A stretch of DNA of 64,000 nt, taken from contig NZ_CGBP01000005.1 in NCBI RefSeq assembly GCF_001053095.1, positions 151,906 to 215,905 on the forward strand. The letters are read 5' to 3'. Origin of the DNA: Yersinia similis. GTDB taxonomy: Bacteria; Pseudomonadota; Gammaproteobacteria; Enterobacterales; Enterobacteriaceae. Position numbers and translations under genes: made by a program. Shown in pieces: positions 18,003-28,419 of the stretch; the first letter of the stretch is position 1; every line of letters begins with the position of its first letter. The notes under the pieces were generated by a model. The model saw only the letters and a list, made by a program, of their open reading frames with translations. It was not told the DNA's origin and searched no databases.

Positions 18003-18425
18003 TCAATACGCTGATAAATCGACAACTTTAGTGCGAATGGCGCGGATCATCGCCTCCAGGCCTTGTGAGCGTGAAGGTGTCAAATGCTGGCTAAGTGCTA
18101 AATCAGCAAAGAATGGACGCACATCCAGAGAGACTATCTGTTGAGGTGTTAAATTGTGATAAAGGATGAATACCACGGCGACCAGACCTTTAACGATAGC
18201 CGCATCGCTATCACCGGCAAATATCACATGGCCTTCAGCAGATAATGTCATCGCGATCCAGACCTGACTCTGGCAACCGGAGACCAGATTCTCTGGGTGG
18301 CGCTGCTGTTCGGTCAACGGGGCTAACTGCCCGCCTAGTTCAATGATATACAGGTATTTTTCTTCCCAATTTAAACAACGGGAAAAGTTGCGAATTAATT
18401 TATCTCTATCTGGCAAACCAGCCAT
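18003..18425 (-). CDS. sufE: Cysteine desulfuration protein SufE
   Basis: The 140-residue protein takes persulfide sulfur from SufS and passes it to the SufBCD scaffold. The acceptor cysteine is Cys51 in [10 protein letters not shown], the E. coli position. The ATG at 18425 is preceded by CAGGAAAC; a longer upstream reading would run through the hairpin at 18445-18484 and into sufS. It is the last gene of sufABCDSE. Unlike the other suf junctions, the one with sufS is separated by 88 bp that contain a terminator-like hairpin, so SufE output may be lower or separately controlled. Confidence 0.95.
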   Translation of the reverse strand: MAGLPDRDKLIRNFSRCLNWEEKYLYIIELGGQLAPLTEQQRHPENLVSGCQSQVWIAMTLSAEGHVIFAGDSDAAIVKGLVAVVFILYHNLTPQQIVSLDVRPFFADLALSQHLTPSRSQGLEAMIRAIRTKVVDLSAY

Positions 18426-18444
18426 AGCATGTTTCCTGAATACG

Positions 18445-18484
18445 TAAAAAATAAAAGCCGACTGCTGAAAGAATAGTCGGCTTT
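18445..18484 (-). terminator. Terminator-like hairpin between sufS and sufE
   Basis: AAAGCCGACT and AGTCGGCTTT form a perfect 10-bp stem with an 11-nt loop. On the minus strand, the direction of the suf operon, it is followed by TATTTTTTACG. This looks like an intrinsic terminator or attenuator inside the operon, 20 bp upstream of sufE. Confidence 0.75.
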
Positions 18485-18513
18485 GGTGTTGCCTGTCGTG
18501 GGTGGTTAGACAC

Positions 18514-19734
18514 TCACCCCAGCAATTTTTCGATACGCTGTAATCCTGCCACCAACCGATCAACATCCTCGCGGGTATTATACAGCGCCAGTGAGGCACG
18601 ACACATACTCGGCACCTGATAGAACGCCATCAGCGGCATCGCACAGTGATGACCCGTACGAATAGCAATACCGTATTGATCAAGAAAGCTACCCACATCA
18701 TAGGCATGGTGCTGGCCCAGATTGAAGGCTATAACCCCGGCACGTTCTGTTGGGCCATACAGTGTTAGGCTCTTAATCTGCTTTAGTTGCTCCAATGCAT
18801 AATGCATCAGCGATTGTTCATACTGTTGGATCTGCAAAAGCCCCAACTCAGTGACATAGCCAATGGCCGCACCAAGCCCCATGATCCCCGCAGTATTAGG
18901 TGAACCGGCCTCAAAGCGCCAAGGGGCGTCAGCAAACGTAGTGCCTTGCGTCAAACTGACTGTTTTGATCATCGCCCCGCCCCCTTCCCATGGCGGCATC
19001 TGTTGTAACAACGCACTTTTGCCGTACAGAATCCCAATACCCGATGGACCGTACAGTTTGTGCCCTGAGAAAACATAAAAATCACAGCCCAGCGCCTGAA
19101 CATCGACTGGCTGATGCATAACCGCTTGCGCACCATCCACCAGCACCAGCAAACCGGCGGCTTTTGCCTGAGCCACAATATCCTTAATCGGGTTTACCGT
19201 CCCAAGCACGTTGGAGACCTGGGTCAGCGCCAGTAAACGTGTAGTGTCATCAATCAACGCTGTGAGGGCGGTTATCTCCAACTCACCGGCAGCCGTCAGT
19301 GGCCAAACACGGATTTCAACACCGAGATCTTGCGCCAACATCTGCCAAGGCACAATATTGGCATGGTGTTCCATTTCGGTAATGATAATGCTATCACCCG
19401 CAGTAAGGAAATGGCGGCCGTAACTGTTAGCAACCAAATTGATTGCTTCAGTGGTGCCTCTGACAAAGATAATTTCTTCTGCGGATGCGGCGTGGATAAA
19501 ATCAGCCACTTGAGTGCGTACCGCTTCCATTTGCTGAGTCGCTTCAGCACTTAAGGTGTGAATGCCACGATGAACGGCCGCATAACCATCACGGTAAAAA
19601 TGAAGCTCTTTGTCAATGACTACCTGAGGCTTTTGCGCACTGGCGGCGCTGTCCAGATAAACCAATGGCTGCCCATTGACCTGCCGGCTCAACAGAGGAA
19701 AATCAGCTCTTACACGCTCAATAGGAAAACTCAT
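18514..19734 (-). CDS. sufS: Cysteine desulfurase SufS
   Basis: The 406-residue PLP enzyme (class V aminotransferase fold, group II desulfurase) removes sulfur from cysteine as a persulfide. Lys226 (SGHKLYG) binds PLP and Cys364 ([10 protein letters not shown]) is the sulfur acceptor; both match E. coli numbering. The ATG at 19734 overlaps the sufD stop in ATGA, and GGGAG lies before it, so translation is coupled. It works with SufE under iron limitation and oxidative stress in the cytosol. A TTG at 19746 in the same frame is less likely as the start. Confidence 0.97.
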   Translation of the reverse strand: MSFPIERVRADFPLLSRQVNGQPLVYLDSAASAQKPQVVIDKELHFYRDGYAAVHRGIHTLSAEATQQMEAVRTQVADFIHAASAEEIIFVRGTTEAINLVANSYGRHFLTAGDSIIITEMEHHANIVPWQMLAQDLGVEIRVWPLTAAGELEITALTALIDDTTRLLALTQVSNVLGTVNPIKDIVAQAKAAGLLVLVDGAQAVMHQPVDVQALGCDFYVFSGHKLYGPSGIGILYGKSALLQQMPPWEGGGAMIKTVSLTQGTTFADAPWRFEAGSPNTAGIMGLGAAIGYVTELGLLQIQQYEQSLMHYALEQLKQIKSLTLYGPTERAGVIAFNLGQHHAYDVGSFLDQYGIAIRTGHHCAMPLMAFYQVPSMCRASLALYNTREDVDRLVAGLQRIEKLLG

Positions 19735-21056
19735 AAGGACTCCCACGCCAAACGCTCGGCAATACGTGCTAATACTTGTTTACGAATGGCTTCATTGTGG
19801 ATAGCTTCAGTCACTTCAGCAGCAAACGCAAAAATGATCATCTGCTGCGCATCAGCCTGATTGATACCACGCGATTGCAGATAAAATAGTTGCTCCGCAT
19901 CAATACGCCCGACGGTAGCGCCATGGCTGCATTTCACATCATCGGCATAAATTTCCAACTGAGGTTTGGTATCGACTTCTGCTAAATTGCTCAACAGCAG
20001 ATTGTTGTTAGTCATCTGCCCGTCAGTTTTCAACGCATGCTGAGCGACTTTAATCATGCCGTTAAAAATAGCCTTACCCCGCTCACGCACCATGACTTTA
20101 TGTAACTGGCGGCTTTCGCAGTGGCCTTTATTATGTTCTAAATAAGTTCGGGTATCGCAAATCTCGCGCCCAACAGGTAGCAGCAGGCTATTAATCGATA
20201 ACGACGAACCTTCACCATTTAACTGGCTGCTGGTGTTATGACGCATTAGCCCCGCTCCCAGCAGGAAACTGTGGCTACGCGCCCGAGCATCACGCCCCAA
20301 GATCAGATCGTTATGGGCAAAGTGATAACTCTTAGGGGTTTCAAACGCCAACTTACAATGATTCAATTCAGCATTATCACCCACCGCGATTGTCAGCCGC
20401 GCTCCGGTAAAATGGGGCTGCTCATTGAGGCTGACAAAGTGCTCTATAACTTCAGCCTGTGCGTTCGCCTCAACCACCAGATGATGGCGAGAATGACTCG
20501 TATTCACAATATTCGAGCTGTTACCTGCACTGATATGCAGAAGATATAAGGGTTTGTCACTGTGTTTGCCTACGGGTAACCGAATATGCAGACGTTCCTG
20601 CGCCAAACTTTCTGTCAGGTGTAAAAACACCTCTGATTGTATGGCTGTGGGGAACAGCATATTTTCAGCCGCATGCGTTAACTGATAAGGGCCGTACTCA
20701 TGGTCACTCAACGTCGGCGAAAACTGGCCATTAATGAAGACCAAACGGTGAGCATTGGGTACCAGAGACAGTGCATCACACTGCGCTGTTGTCACCTCTG
20801 GCGCATGGGAAAAACTGAACTCATGCGCCAATAAACGCTCCAGCGGCGTGTATTTCCAGTCTTCATGTTTAACGCCGGGGAACCCCAGTTGCAGCACCTT
20901 CTGCCAATGGCCGCGGGCATCTATGGAGGGTTCAATCTGACGCTGTTTAAACAACTGACCGAAATGCTTTAATGCATCAATCCGCTGTTGTTCGAGTCGC
21001 TGCAGTTCTAACCGCTGTCTTTCCAGAACGTTACTGTTGGTCGGTAAGCCAGCCAT
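19731..21056 (-). CDS. sufD: Fe-S scaffold subunit SufD
   Basis: The 441-residue protein is the SufB paralogue in the SufBC2D complex, with a right-handed beta-helix core and a C-terminal helical domain that contacts SufC. The N-terminus [12 protein letters not shown] and the segment [13 protein letters not shown] are family signatures. The C-terminal [14 protein letters not shown] segment is present as [13 protein letters not shown], with the conserved His used in cluster formation. The start at 21056 overlaps the end of sufC by 26 bp, and the stop overlaps the start of sufS. It is needed for iron entry into the scaffold. Confidence 0.95.
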   Translation of the reverse strand: MAGLPTNSNVLERQRLELQRLEQQRIDALKHFGQLFKQRQIEPSIDARGHWQKVLQLGFPGVKHEDWKYTPLERLLAHEFSFSHAPEVTTAQCDALSLVPNAHRLVFINGQFSPTLSDHEYGPYQLTHAAENMLFPTAIQSEVFLHLTESLAQERLHIRLPVGKHSDKPLYLLHISAGNSSNIVNTSHSRHHLVVEANAQAEVIEHFVSLNEQPHFTGARLTIAVGDNAELNHCKLAFETPKSYHFAHNDLILGRDARARSHSFLLGAGLMRHNTSSQLNGEGSSLSINSLLLPVGREICDTRTYLEHNKGHCESRQLHKVMVRERGKAIFNGMIKVAQHALKTDGQMTNNNLLLSNLAEVDTKPQLEIYADDVKCSHGATVGRIDAEQLFYLQSRGINQADAQQMIIFAFAAEVTEAIHNEAIRKQVLARIAERLAWESL

Positions 21057-21777
21057 AGCCTTGCTCCTCCAACTGTTTCACCAACGTGAAATCACCCGAT
21101 TTAATGATCCGCCCCTGATACAACACATGGACAAAATCAGGTTTAACGTAATCTAAAATACGTTGGTAGTGGGTAACGATAATAAATGAGCGGTTCTCAT
21201 TGCGCAGAGAGTTAACGCCATTTGCCACTATTTTCAGGGCGTCAATATCCAGCCCAGAATCTGTCTCGTCCAGAATACACAACGAAGGCTCTAATGCTGC
21301 CATCTGCAGAATATCATTACGTTTCTTCTCACCACCAGAGAACCCCACATTGACCGAGCGGGTTAGCAAATCAGCTGGCATTTTCAGCAAGGCAATTTTT
21401 TCTTCAATAAAATCAGAGAAATCAAAGCGGTCTAATAGCTCTTGCTGACGATATTTACGCACGGCATTAACCGAGGTTTGCAGGAAGAAATGGTTACTGA
21501 CACCTGGGATTTCTACCGGGTATTGGAAAGCTAAAAACACACCTTCCCCTGCACGATCTTCTGGAGCGAGTTCGAGTAAGTCTTTGCCTTTAAAAGTGAC
21601 TTCACCTTCGGTGACTTCATACTCTTCGCGCCCTGCCAATGCGGCTGACAACGTACTTTTCCCTGAGCCGTTCGGCCCCATGATAGCGTGTACTTCACCC
21701 GGTTTGATCTCCAAGTCTAAACCTTTGAGGATTTCATTACCTTCAACGCTAACTTTCAAATTCTTAATACTTAACAT
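21031..21777 (-). CDS. sufC: Fe-S assembly ATPase SufC
   Basis: The 248-residue ABC-type ATPase powers the SufBCD scaffold. It has Walker A GPNGSGKS (34-41), the signature SGGEKKR, Walker B CILDETDSGLD and the switch His in VTHYQR. It is soluble, not a transporter subunit. The start ATG at 21777 follows AAGGAAC; a longer upstream reading at 21867 would run into a repeat element. The gap to sufB is 184 bp, unusual within this operon, because the dispersed repeat copy b lies there. Confidence 0.97.
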   Translation of the reverse strand: MLSIKNLKVSVEGNEILKGLDLEIKPGEVHAIMGPNGSGKSTLSAALAGREEYEVTEGEVTFKGKDLLELAPEDRAGEGVFLAFQYPVEIPGVSNHFFLQTSVNAVRKYRQQELLDRFDFSDFIEEKIALLKMPADLLTRSVNVGFSGGEKKRNDILQMAALEPSLCILDETDSGLDIDALKIVANGVNSLRNENRSFIIVTHYQRILDYVKPDFVHVLYQGRIIKSGDFTLVKQLEEQGYGWLTDQQ

Positions 21778-21825
21778 AGAGTTCCTTGGTGCGCCGTGAC
21801 GCAAAACTTTATTTATACCCTCGTT

Positions 21826-21952
21826 TTTAAGACGGCAGGGGGTTGGCGCTCTCGTTACTCGTCCCATCCACGAGCCCCAGCCCTACAAGGCCGCTGTAAG
21901 CCGTGTTCCTGCCTCTTGAAATCTATTAGGTATATGCCGCAAATATTTATTC
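21826..21952 (-). repeat. Dispersed imperfect-palindrome repeat, copy b, between sufB and sufC
   Basis: Read on the minus strand it starts ATATACCTAATAGATTTCAAG and holds the core CAGCGGCCTTGTAGGGCT..GGATGGGACGAGTAACG, the same core as copies a and c. It ends CCCCCTGCCGTCTTAAAAA. It lies in the transcribed space of the suf operon. Confidence 0.75.
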
Positions 21953-21961
21953 GGTTAACAA

Positions 21962-23473
21962 TCAGCCAACACTGTGCTCCAAACTGATGGCTAACAACTT
22001 TTGTGCTTCGACGGCAAATTCCAGTGGTAACTCGGAAAATACGTCCTTACAAAAACCGTTGACGATCATTGAAATAGCATCATCTTCGCTGATACCGCGC
22101 TGCAAGCAATAGAACAGTTGATCATCACCAATTTTTGATGTTGTGGCTTCATGTTCCAACTGCGCAGTGTTATTTCTGACCTCCACATACGGGAACGTAT
22201 GGGCACCAGAGTCTGGACCAATTAGCATAGAGTCACATTGTGTGAAATTGCGGGCATTATCAGCCCCGGGCAGGATCTTCACTAAACCACGGTAGGTATT
22301 CTGGCTATGCCCGGCGGAGATACCTTTGGCAATAATTGTTGATTTGGTGTTTTTGCCAATATGAATCATTTTAGTGCCGGTATCTGCTTGCTGATAACCG
22401 TTGGTTAGTGCCACCGAGAAGAATTCCCCCACAGAGTTATCCCCTTGTAGGATCACACTTGGGTATTTCCAAGTAATCGCTGAACCGGTTTCTGATTGTG
22501 TCCATGACATTTTCGATCCTTCGCCTTCACACAATGCACGCTTGGTCACGAAGTTCAGAATACCGCCCGTACTGTCAGAGCCTGCAAACCAGTTCTGCAC
22601 GGTGGAATACTTCACCTCTGCATTTTTGTGCAGAATGACTTCGACTACTGCCGCATGTAACTGATAGGTATCGCGCACCGGTGCCGAGCAACCTTCGATG
22701 TAGCTGACATAACTGCCTTCGTCGGCAATAAGGATAGTTCGCTCAAATTGCCCGGTTTTAGCCGCATTGATACGAAAATAAGTGGATAGCTCCATCGGGC
22801 AGCGAACACCTTTTGGGACATATACAAAGGTGCCATCAGAGGCAACCGCAGCATTCAGCGCGGCAAAAAAGTTATCTTTAGCCGGAACCACCGACCCCAG
22901 ATATTTCTGTACTAAATCAGGGTATTCCTGAATAGCCTCGCCGAATGAGCAGAAAATGATCCCCTGACCCGCCAGTTTTTCCCGATAGGTGGTTGCTACC
23001 GAAACCGAGTCAAAAATAGCATCAACGGCGACTTCAGCCCCTTCCCGTACCGGGATCCCCAATTGGGCAAAGGCAGACTCTACCTCAGCGGTCAGGTATT
23101 CGTTAGCATTGCTTGGCGCACTACCGTCAGCAGAGGATTGCTGCACGGCTCCGGGCTGCGAATCACAGTTATCATCACAACTGCCACAAGATGGCGCAGA
23201 ATAATAGCTGTAATCTTGGTAATCCAAGCCTTGGTAATGGGCCTTCAGCCAGTGAGGTTCTTCCATCTCGAGCCAACTTCGGTAAGCTCCAAGGCGAAAC
23301 TCAAGCATCCACTCAGGTTCATTACGCTTCGCTGAGATAGCACGGACGACCTCTTCGTTGATGCCCTTTGCCAGCTCATCAGTGGCCAAGTGTGTAAAAA
23401 AGCCCTCTTTATAACGACCATCACTGACCCAAGCCTGCACATCATCTGGAATTTCTACATTGCTTCGTGTCAT
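21962..23473 (-). CDS. sufB: Fe-S scaffold subunit SufB
   Basis: The 503-residue protein is the main scaffold of the SufBC2D complex, on which Fe-S clusters are built. It shows the N-terminal KEGFF block, the [10 protein letters not shown] segment, a Cys-rich [12 protein letters not shown] stretch near residue 90, the beta-helix core with the conserved Cys in [11 protein letters not shown], and the C-terminal [17 protein letters not shown]. coli SufB has 495 residues; the difference is in a variable region after the Cys-rich stretch. It follows sufA by 14 bp. The downstream gap to sufC carries the repeat element. Confidence 0.97.
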   Translation of the reverse strand: MTRSNVEIPDDVQAWVSDGRYKEGFFTHLATDELAKGINEEVVRAISAKRNEPEWMLEFRLGAYRSWLEMEEPHWLKAHYQGLDYQDYSYYSAPSCGSCDDNCDSQPGAVQQSSADGSAPSNANEYLTAEVESAFAQLGIPVREGAEVAVDAIFDSVSVATTYREKLAGQGIIFCSFGEAIQEYPDLVQKYLGSVVPAKDNFFAALNAAVASDGTFVYVPKGVRCPMELSTYFRINAAKTGQFERTILIADEGSYVSYIEGCSAPVRDTYQLHAAVVEVILHKNAEVKYSTVQNWFAGSDSTGGILNFVTKRALCEGEGSKMSWTQSETGSAITWKYPSVILQGDNSVGEFFSVALTNGYQQADTGTKMIHIGKNTKSTIIAKGISAGHSQNTYRGLVKILPGADNARNFTQCDSMLIGPDSGAHTFPYVEVRNNTAQLEHEATTSKIGDDQLFYCLQRGISEDDAISMIVNGFCKDVFSELPLEFAVEAQKLLAISLEHSVG

Positions 23474-23487
23474 TTAGTTTGCATCAC

Positions 23488-23859
23488 TCAAACGCCAAAA
23501 CTCTCGCCACACCCGCAGGAATGCTGAGCTTTAGGATTATTAAATTTAAAAATCTGGTTTAGCCCTTCGCGGACATAATCCACCTCGGTCCCGTCGATAA
23601 ACGGCATCGCTTTTAATGGCACGTAAAGCCTGGCGCTACCCTGTTCAAAAACCAGATCATCGCTGGCAGGCTCTTTAGCCATATCCATGACATAGGCAAA
23701 ACCGGCACAACCGGACTGTTTGACGCCGAGCTGTAGCCCTTTTATTTGTGGGTCTTGTTGCATAAGCCGTGTAATTTGCGCGGCAGCACTGTCAGTAATC
23801 GTCACGCCTTGCCAGTCATTATCGTCGAGAGAAAATGTCCCAACTGATTCTTGTTGCAT
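23488..23859 (-). CDS. sufA: A-type Fe-S carrier SufA
   Basis: The 123-residue A-type carrier receives clusters from SufBCD and gives them to apo-proteins. The three cluster cysteines are Cys51 (KQSGCAGFAY), Cys115 and Cys117 (HSCGCGES). It is the first gene of the operon; AAGGTAGAGCAT precedes the ATG at 23859. A perfect Fur 7-1-7 motif lies 137 bp upstream, so iron-dependent repression is expected. In E. coli the operon is also activated by OxyR, IscR and IHF; I did not identify those sites here. Confidence 0.95.
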   Translation of the reverse strand: MQQESVGTFSLDDNDWQGVTITDSAAAQITRLMQQDPQIKGLQLGVKQSGCAGFAYVMDMAKEPASDDLVFEQGSARLYVPLKAMPFIDGTEVDYVREGLNQIFKFNNPKAQHSCGCGESFGV

Positions 23860-23993
23860 ATGCTCTACCTTATGTTTCTCTATCGCCCGATGAGTTATTA
23901 CTTTTCCGGCTAAAAGTTATTAGGTTAAACGTTTTCAGGTTGAAAATTTGCTGGCTGATTATTGGTGGCTCAACACAGATTATTCACAATGGT

Positions 23994-24012
23994 AGTGATA
24001 ATAATTATCACT
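23994..24012 (-). promoter_or_regulatory. Fur box upstream of sufA
   Basis: AGTGATAATAATTATCACT is a perfect 19-bp palindrome around one central base. Its core TGATAATAATTATCA is an exact match to the Fur 7-1-7 motif TGATAATNATTATCA. The remaining part of the 592-bp gap (23860-24451) shows no gene I can support. Confidence 0.88.
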
Positions 24013-24388
24013 TCAACCGTTTGTTTTGCAGGGATATTAGGAAAAGTGCCGTTTTGACCTCGAATGAGGTGGCAACGAGCGAAGCATGCTGCGATACCCA
24101 AGGAGGTCCAAAAGAAAAAACACTCTTTTATCACCATGAAATAAATCGATAAATTTCGCGGCAATACTAAAAACCCTTGCTATGTCAGAGGCCAATCACC
24201 ATCAGCATCTGCGGTTTTAAAACATTCATAGAAAATACCTATTTCTACATTAACTTTAGCTGAAAACCGCCATGGAGGAAACCTCACGCCGGTATTCTCA
24301 GTATTGAGCTGGGGAGTGAGGCTAAATCAGGAATAAGTTTCGAAGATAAGTGCCCGTGATAGAGGGGGAGCGCAAAACGAGAATTGAA

Positions 24389-24419
24389 CCTGCCAGGGAC
24401 AATGAAAAACCCTGACAGG
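24389..24419 (-). terminator. Hairpin after menI
   Basis: CCTGCCAGGG and CCCTGACAGG pair in nine of ten positions around an 11-nt loop, 33 bp beyond the menI stop on the minus strand. The T tail is poor, so it may be a Rho-dependent end or a 3' stabiliser. Confidence 0.45.
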
Positions 24420-24451
24420 GGAACGGAGGATATTGGCAAAAAATGACTACG

Positions 24452-24868
24452 TTAGCGCGTCAAGACGGCGATTGTTAAGCGGGAAGTACAACACAGATGT
24501 TCCTGCTCATCAAAAATCTCAATCTGCCAGACCTGATGACTACGCCCCACATGAATAGCACGGCAACAGCCCCTGACTTTGCCTGAGCGAACTGATTTTA
24601 GGTGGTTGGCATTGATCTCCAACCCCACCACTTGTTGCCCCTCCACGGTACACAGATAACCTGCCATTGAGCCAAGAGATTCCGCCAATACAACCGAGGC
24701 TCCCCCATGAAGTAGACCAAAAGGCTGAGTCGTGCGGCTATCTACTGGCATTGTTGCCTCCAGTTCATCATCAGACAAGCGGGTAAATTCAATCCCCAGA
24801 TGCCCAACCATGCATCCCTGGCTTTGCTGATTTAGCTGTTCCAATGTCGCTGCGCGCTTCCAAAGCAT
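24452..24868 (-). CDS. menI: 1,4-dihydroxy-2-naphthoyl-CoA hydrolase MenI (YdiI)
   Basis: The 138-residue hotdog-fold thioesterase hydrolyses DHNA-CoA in menaquinone synthesis, and also other acyl-CoAs. Motifs include [14 protein letters not shown] with His54 and the catalytic Glu63, plus the [11 protein letters not shown] strand typical of the YdiI/PaaI branch. It acts as a cytosolic tetramer. It follows ydiJ on the same strand with a 90-bp gap that holds a 16-bp tandem repeat. AGGAGAGAATAA precedes the ATG. Orthology to E. coli ydiI is supported by synteny with ydiJ and the suf operon. Confidence 0.93.
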   Translation of the reverse strand: MLWKRAATLEQLNQQSQGCMVGHLGIEFTRLSDDELEATMPVDSRTTQPFGLLHGGASVVLAESLGSMAGYLCTVEGQQVVGLEINANHLKSVRSGKVRGCCRAIHVGRSHQVWQIEIFDEQEHLCCTSRLTIAVLTR

Positions 24869-24912
24869 TTATTCTCTCCTGTTATCAGTTCACCAGTAAG
24901 GGCCTTATCATT

Positions 24913-24952
24913 ATTCAGCCATATAACTATTCAGCCATATAACTACTCAGCC
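24913..24952. repeat. 16-bp tandem repeat, 2.5 copies, between ydiJ and menI
   Basis: ATTCAGCCATATAACT occurs at 24913-24928 and 24929-24944 without change, followed by a half copy ACTCAGCC. Confidence 0.9.
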
Positions 24953-24957
24953 CCGTA

Positions 24958-27900
24958 TCACACCAGCTCGAGTAAGGCTTGCAACGGATGCCGTAGGCCA
25001 TTACCTTCAATACGTTTAACTTGGCTACGGCAGGAATAACCGGTCGCTAAGCAGCGCTTACCTGGCAATTTTTGCAATGCTTGCTGCCATGATAGCGCAT
25101 AGATACCCAAAGAATTATCAACGTTCTTCGCCTCATGACCGTATGTACCGGCCATGCCGCAGCATCCAACGCTGACATTTTCAAGCCTTGCACCATAACG
25201 TGAAAAAATGGCGGCCCAATGCTGACTGCTGGCAGGTAGTGCCGTTGTTTCAGTGCAATGCCCAAACAAATACCAAGACTCACCACTGATTTGCTGCTCT
25301 GGTTGATCAGCCAGAGTCGTTTGTAACCACTCATGAACCAGTTGCACCGTGAAATCACCCCGTGCATCACCCAAAATTTCTTTATATTCGTCGCGATAAC
25401 AGAGCACCAGCGCGGGATCAACACCCACCATCGGCATACCTAATAACGCAATACGATTGAGGAAATCCGCTGTTTTACGTGCTGTTTTCGCAAACCGCTG
25501 TAGGAACCCTTTGATATGTTGCGCTTTGCCATTGGGTGAAAAAGGCAGCAGGACAGGATTAAAGCCCAGCTTTTCCACCAGCAAGACAAAGTCCGCCACC
25601 ACTTGTGCATCGTAATAGCTGGTAAATGGATCCTGCACGATCAACACATGCTGGCGGCGTTCTTGCTCGCTCAGTTTCTCCAATTGTTCCAGTGTCATGG
25701 TACTGGCGTAATGGCCGGATAACGCCTGCTTCAACGTTGGGCTGGAGAGCATAGGTAAATCAACCATACCAATGCTTTTATGGCTTAACGCCCGTACCCA
25801 CGATTGTTTCAAAAAGAAATTAAAGACCTTGGGGGCCTTGGCCATCAATGGGGCATAACTTTCCACCCCTGCCACCACGTAGTCACGTAATGGGCGGTGA
25901 TAACGGGTGTGATACAGTTGGAGGAAACGGGAGCGGAACCCCGGTACATCAATTTTTATCGGGCACTGTGTCGAACAGGCTTTACACGCCAGACAACCAG
26001 ACATGGATTCTTTCACTTCATGTGAGAAATCATAGACCCCCTGACTGGCCTGCCAACTGTTGCGGGTCTTTTCAATCAGGCCGCGCAAACTTGGTCGCTT
26101 GCTCGCTAACCCTTTCTCCAGAGCTACGGGGTCAACACCTTGCTCTGAGAGTAATCGTAGCCACTCGCGCACCAGCGTTGCTCGCCCTTTCGGGGAGTGA
26201 ATGCGGTCACCGGTGATTTTCATCGATGGACACATTGGGCTATGCACATCAAAGTTAAAGCATAAACCGTTGCCGTTACACTCCATCGCACCACGGAACG
26301 AGGTTCTCACCTCTAGCGGAATACGCCGATCCAGCGTACCGCGTTTGTCTACGCTATCGACCTTCATCATCGGGGCATCACTACCTAACGGTGAGCAGAT
26401 TTTCCCTGGATTCAGTCGGTTGTCAGGATCGAATGCCGACTTAATGCGGCGCAGTTCGCTGTATAACACGTCACCGAAAAAGTCGGGGCTGTATTCTGCC
26501 CGAAAGCCTTTACCATGCTCCCCCCACAACAAGCCACCATAGCGGGCAGTGAGTTCTACGACCTGATCGGAGAGCTGTTTCATTAATATTTCTTGCTGTG
26601 GATCGCACATGTCCAATGCGGGACGAACATGTAATACCCCCGCATCAACATGGCCAAACATGCCATACGTAAGGTTGTGGCTATCTAACAATTGACGGAA
26701 TTCAACAATATAATCAGCCAAGTGGTGAGGAGGTACGCAAGTATCTTCAGCAAATGGAATAGGCTTTGCCCGCCCTTTGCTGTTACCAAGCAAGCCCACC
26801 GCCTTCTTGCGCATGCCATAGATACGCTCAATACCGGCTAACTCGCTGCAAATCTGATAACCAATCACCCCACCTTGTCTGGCGGACATCAACTCATCTA
26901 AGCGTTGGCACAGCGCGGCCATCTGGGTGTCGATTAACGCGGTATCATCACCGGCAAACTCAACAATATTCAGCCCCAGCATCTCTTTATCTGGAACGTC
27001 AGTGATCAGTTCTTTGACCGAGTGCCAAACAATATCTTCTTTGGCTAAATTAAGAACTTTAGAATCAACCGTTTCCACCGATAACGCTTTCGCCTCCACC
27101 ATGAAAGGCGCATTGCGCAAGGCTGAATCAAAGGAGTCATACTTCACATTCACCAAACGGCGAACTTTGGGCAACGGTGTAATATCCAACGTAGCTTCGG
27201 TAATAAAGGCTAATGTCCCTTCAGCGCCGGTTAAGATCCGCGTTAAATCAAAAGTTTGTAGGTCATCACTAAACACGTGACGTAAATCATAACCGGTCAA
27301 AAAACGGTTTAATTTGGGGAATTTCTCTAAAATCAATGCGCGCTGTTCACGGCAACGGTTAAGGACGGTGTGGTAAATGCGCCCCACCACCGAGTCTTCC
27401 TGCGCGATCGTTTCCGCTAATGACGTCGGTATTGCCTGGGTGTCTAACATCTCGCCACCCAGCAAAATAGCACGCAAACCCAAGACGTGGTCTGAAGTTT
27501 TGCCATACACCAATGACCCCTGACCAGAGGCATCGGTGTTAATCATTCCCCCCAGAGTGGCGCGGTTACTGGTAGAAAGTTCCGGCGAGAAGAAAAAGCC
27601 AAATGGCTGCAAGTACTGATTAAGCTGGTCTTTTATCACTCCAGCCTCAACCCGCACCCAGCCTTGTTCTGGGTTAATCTCCAGAATGCGGTTCATATGG
27701 CGCGACATATCAACCACAATCCCGCGATTCAACGCCTGACCATTGGTTCCTGTTCCTCCACCACGTGGCGTGAATACCAATGATTTAAAACTCTCCAACC
27801 CTGCCAGGCGGCCAATTAGCGCCACATCCGCCGTTGAACGAGGGAAAACCACTGCATCAGGGAGTAGTTGATAAATACTGTTGTCCGTAGCCATGGTCAG

Positions 27901-28014
27901 GCGATCGGCGTAATTAGTAACAGTATCGCCGGTAAAACCGTTTTGCTTCAAAGCGTCCAAAAAATCCAGTACCGACTGAATGACACCCGGTGCCTGAGAA
28001 ATTTGTGGGATCAT
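24958..28014 (-). CDS. ydiJ: FAD/Fe-S D-2-hydroxyacid dehydrogenase YdiJ
   Basis: The 1018-residue protein combines an N-terminal FAD-binding PCMH domain (FTPRGGGTGTNGQAL, about residues 80-95, and the GGMINTDASGQGS loop) and an FAD-oxidase C-terminal domain. A ferredoxin-like CLACKACSTQCP motif follows near residues 665-680, then a CCG-type Cys-rich domain (SVGCCGMAGTYGHE) near the end. Work on E. coli YdiJ assigns D-2-hydroxyglutarate dehydrogenase activity; that role is taken from the family. The ATG at 28014 gives the E. coli N-terminus MIPQISQAPGV; the ORF is open 17 codons further upstream. It precedes menI and is divergent from ydiK. Confidence 0.93.
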   Translation of the reverse strand: MIPQISQAPGVIQSVLDFLDALKQNGFTGDTVTNYADRLTMATDNSIYQLLPDAVVFPRSTADVALIGRLAGLESFKSLVFTPRGGGTGTNGQALNRGIVVDMSRHMNRILEINPEQGWVRVEAGVIKDQLNQYLQPFGFFFSPELSTSNRATLGGMINTDASGQGSLVYGKTSDHVLGLRAILLGGEMLDTQAIPTSLAETIAQEDSVVGRIYHTVLNRCREQRALILEKFPKLNRFLTGYDLRHVFSDDLQTFDLTRILTGAEGTLAFITEATLDITPLPKVRRLVNVKYDSFDSALRNAPFMVEAKALSVETVDSKVLNLAKEDIVWHSVKELITDVPDKEMLGLNIVEFAGDDTALIDTQMAALCQRLDELMSARQGGVIGYQICSELAGIERIYGMRKKAVGLLGNSKGRAKPIPFAEDTCVPPHHLADYIVEFRQLLDSHNLTYGMFGHVDAGVLHVRPALDMCDPQQEILMKQLSDQVVELTARYGGLLWGEHGKGFRAEYSPDFFGDVLYSELRRIKSAFDPDNRLNPGKICSPLGSDAPMMKVDSVDKRGTLDRRIPLEVRTSFRGAMECNGNGLCFNFDVHSPMCPSMKITGDRIHSPKGRATLVREWLRLLSEQGVDPVALEKGLASKRPSLRGLIEKTRNSWQASQGVYDFSHEVKESMSGCLACKACSTQCPIKIDVPGFRSRFLQLYHTRYHRPLRDYVVAGVESYAPLMAKAPKVFNFFLKQSWVRALSHKSIGMVDLPMLSSPTLKQALSGHYASTMTLEQLEKLSEQERRQHVLIVQDPFTSYYDAQVVADFVLLVEKLGFNPVLLPFSPNGKAQHIKGFLQRFAKTARKTADFLNRIALLGMPMVGVDPALVLCYRDEYKEILGDARGDFTVQLVHEWLQTTLADQPEQQISGESWYLFGHCTETTALPASSQHWAAIFSRYGARLENVSVGCCGMAGTYGHEAKNVDNSLGIYALSWQQALQKLPGKRCLATGYSCRSQVKRIEGNGLRHPLQALLELV

Positions 28015-28419
28015 TAGTGTGACCCTATCTATATATGAGTTTATTTTTAATGTATGCGCGGTCACTTTACGTGATTTATAAGTATCAAACCGCCTTTGCG
28101 CTTCTGTTTTTAAACGTTATCGCACATACCGTTACCGCTAAGAGATTATCCGTTAGCAATAACCTTTGTCGAATAATTTATGTCAATTCAGAACGATGGG
28201 AAAGTGATGGGTATCGACTGAGGGCAAATAGGGTAAAAATATATTAAATATCAAAATATTATATTGTACAAATTGCAGACACAATATATTAAAATGGTGC
28301 TATCCAGCCATGCTTAGTTGATTAACTCTAATTTTTACTACGCGATAGCGTTACAGATTTTTCTCATTAGAGCATGACGGGTATAACTGTTAAAAACACA
28401 ATAAATACATCATGATTAT

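Noticed and set aside
24030..24180. RyhB-like small RNA upstream of suf
   Set aside because: Apart from the Fur box of sufA nearby, no RyhB core or terminator could be recognised.
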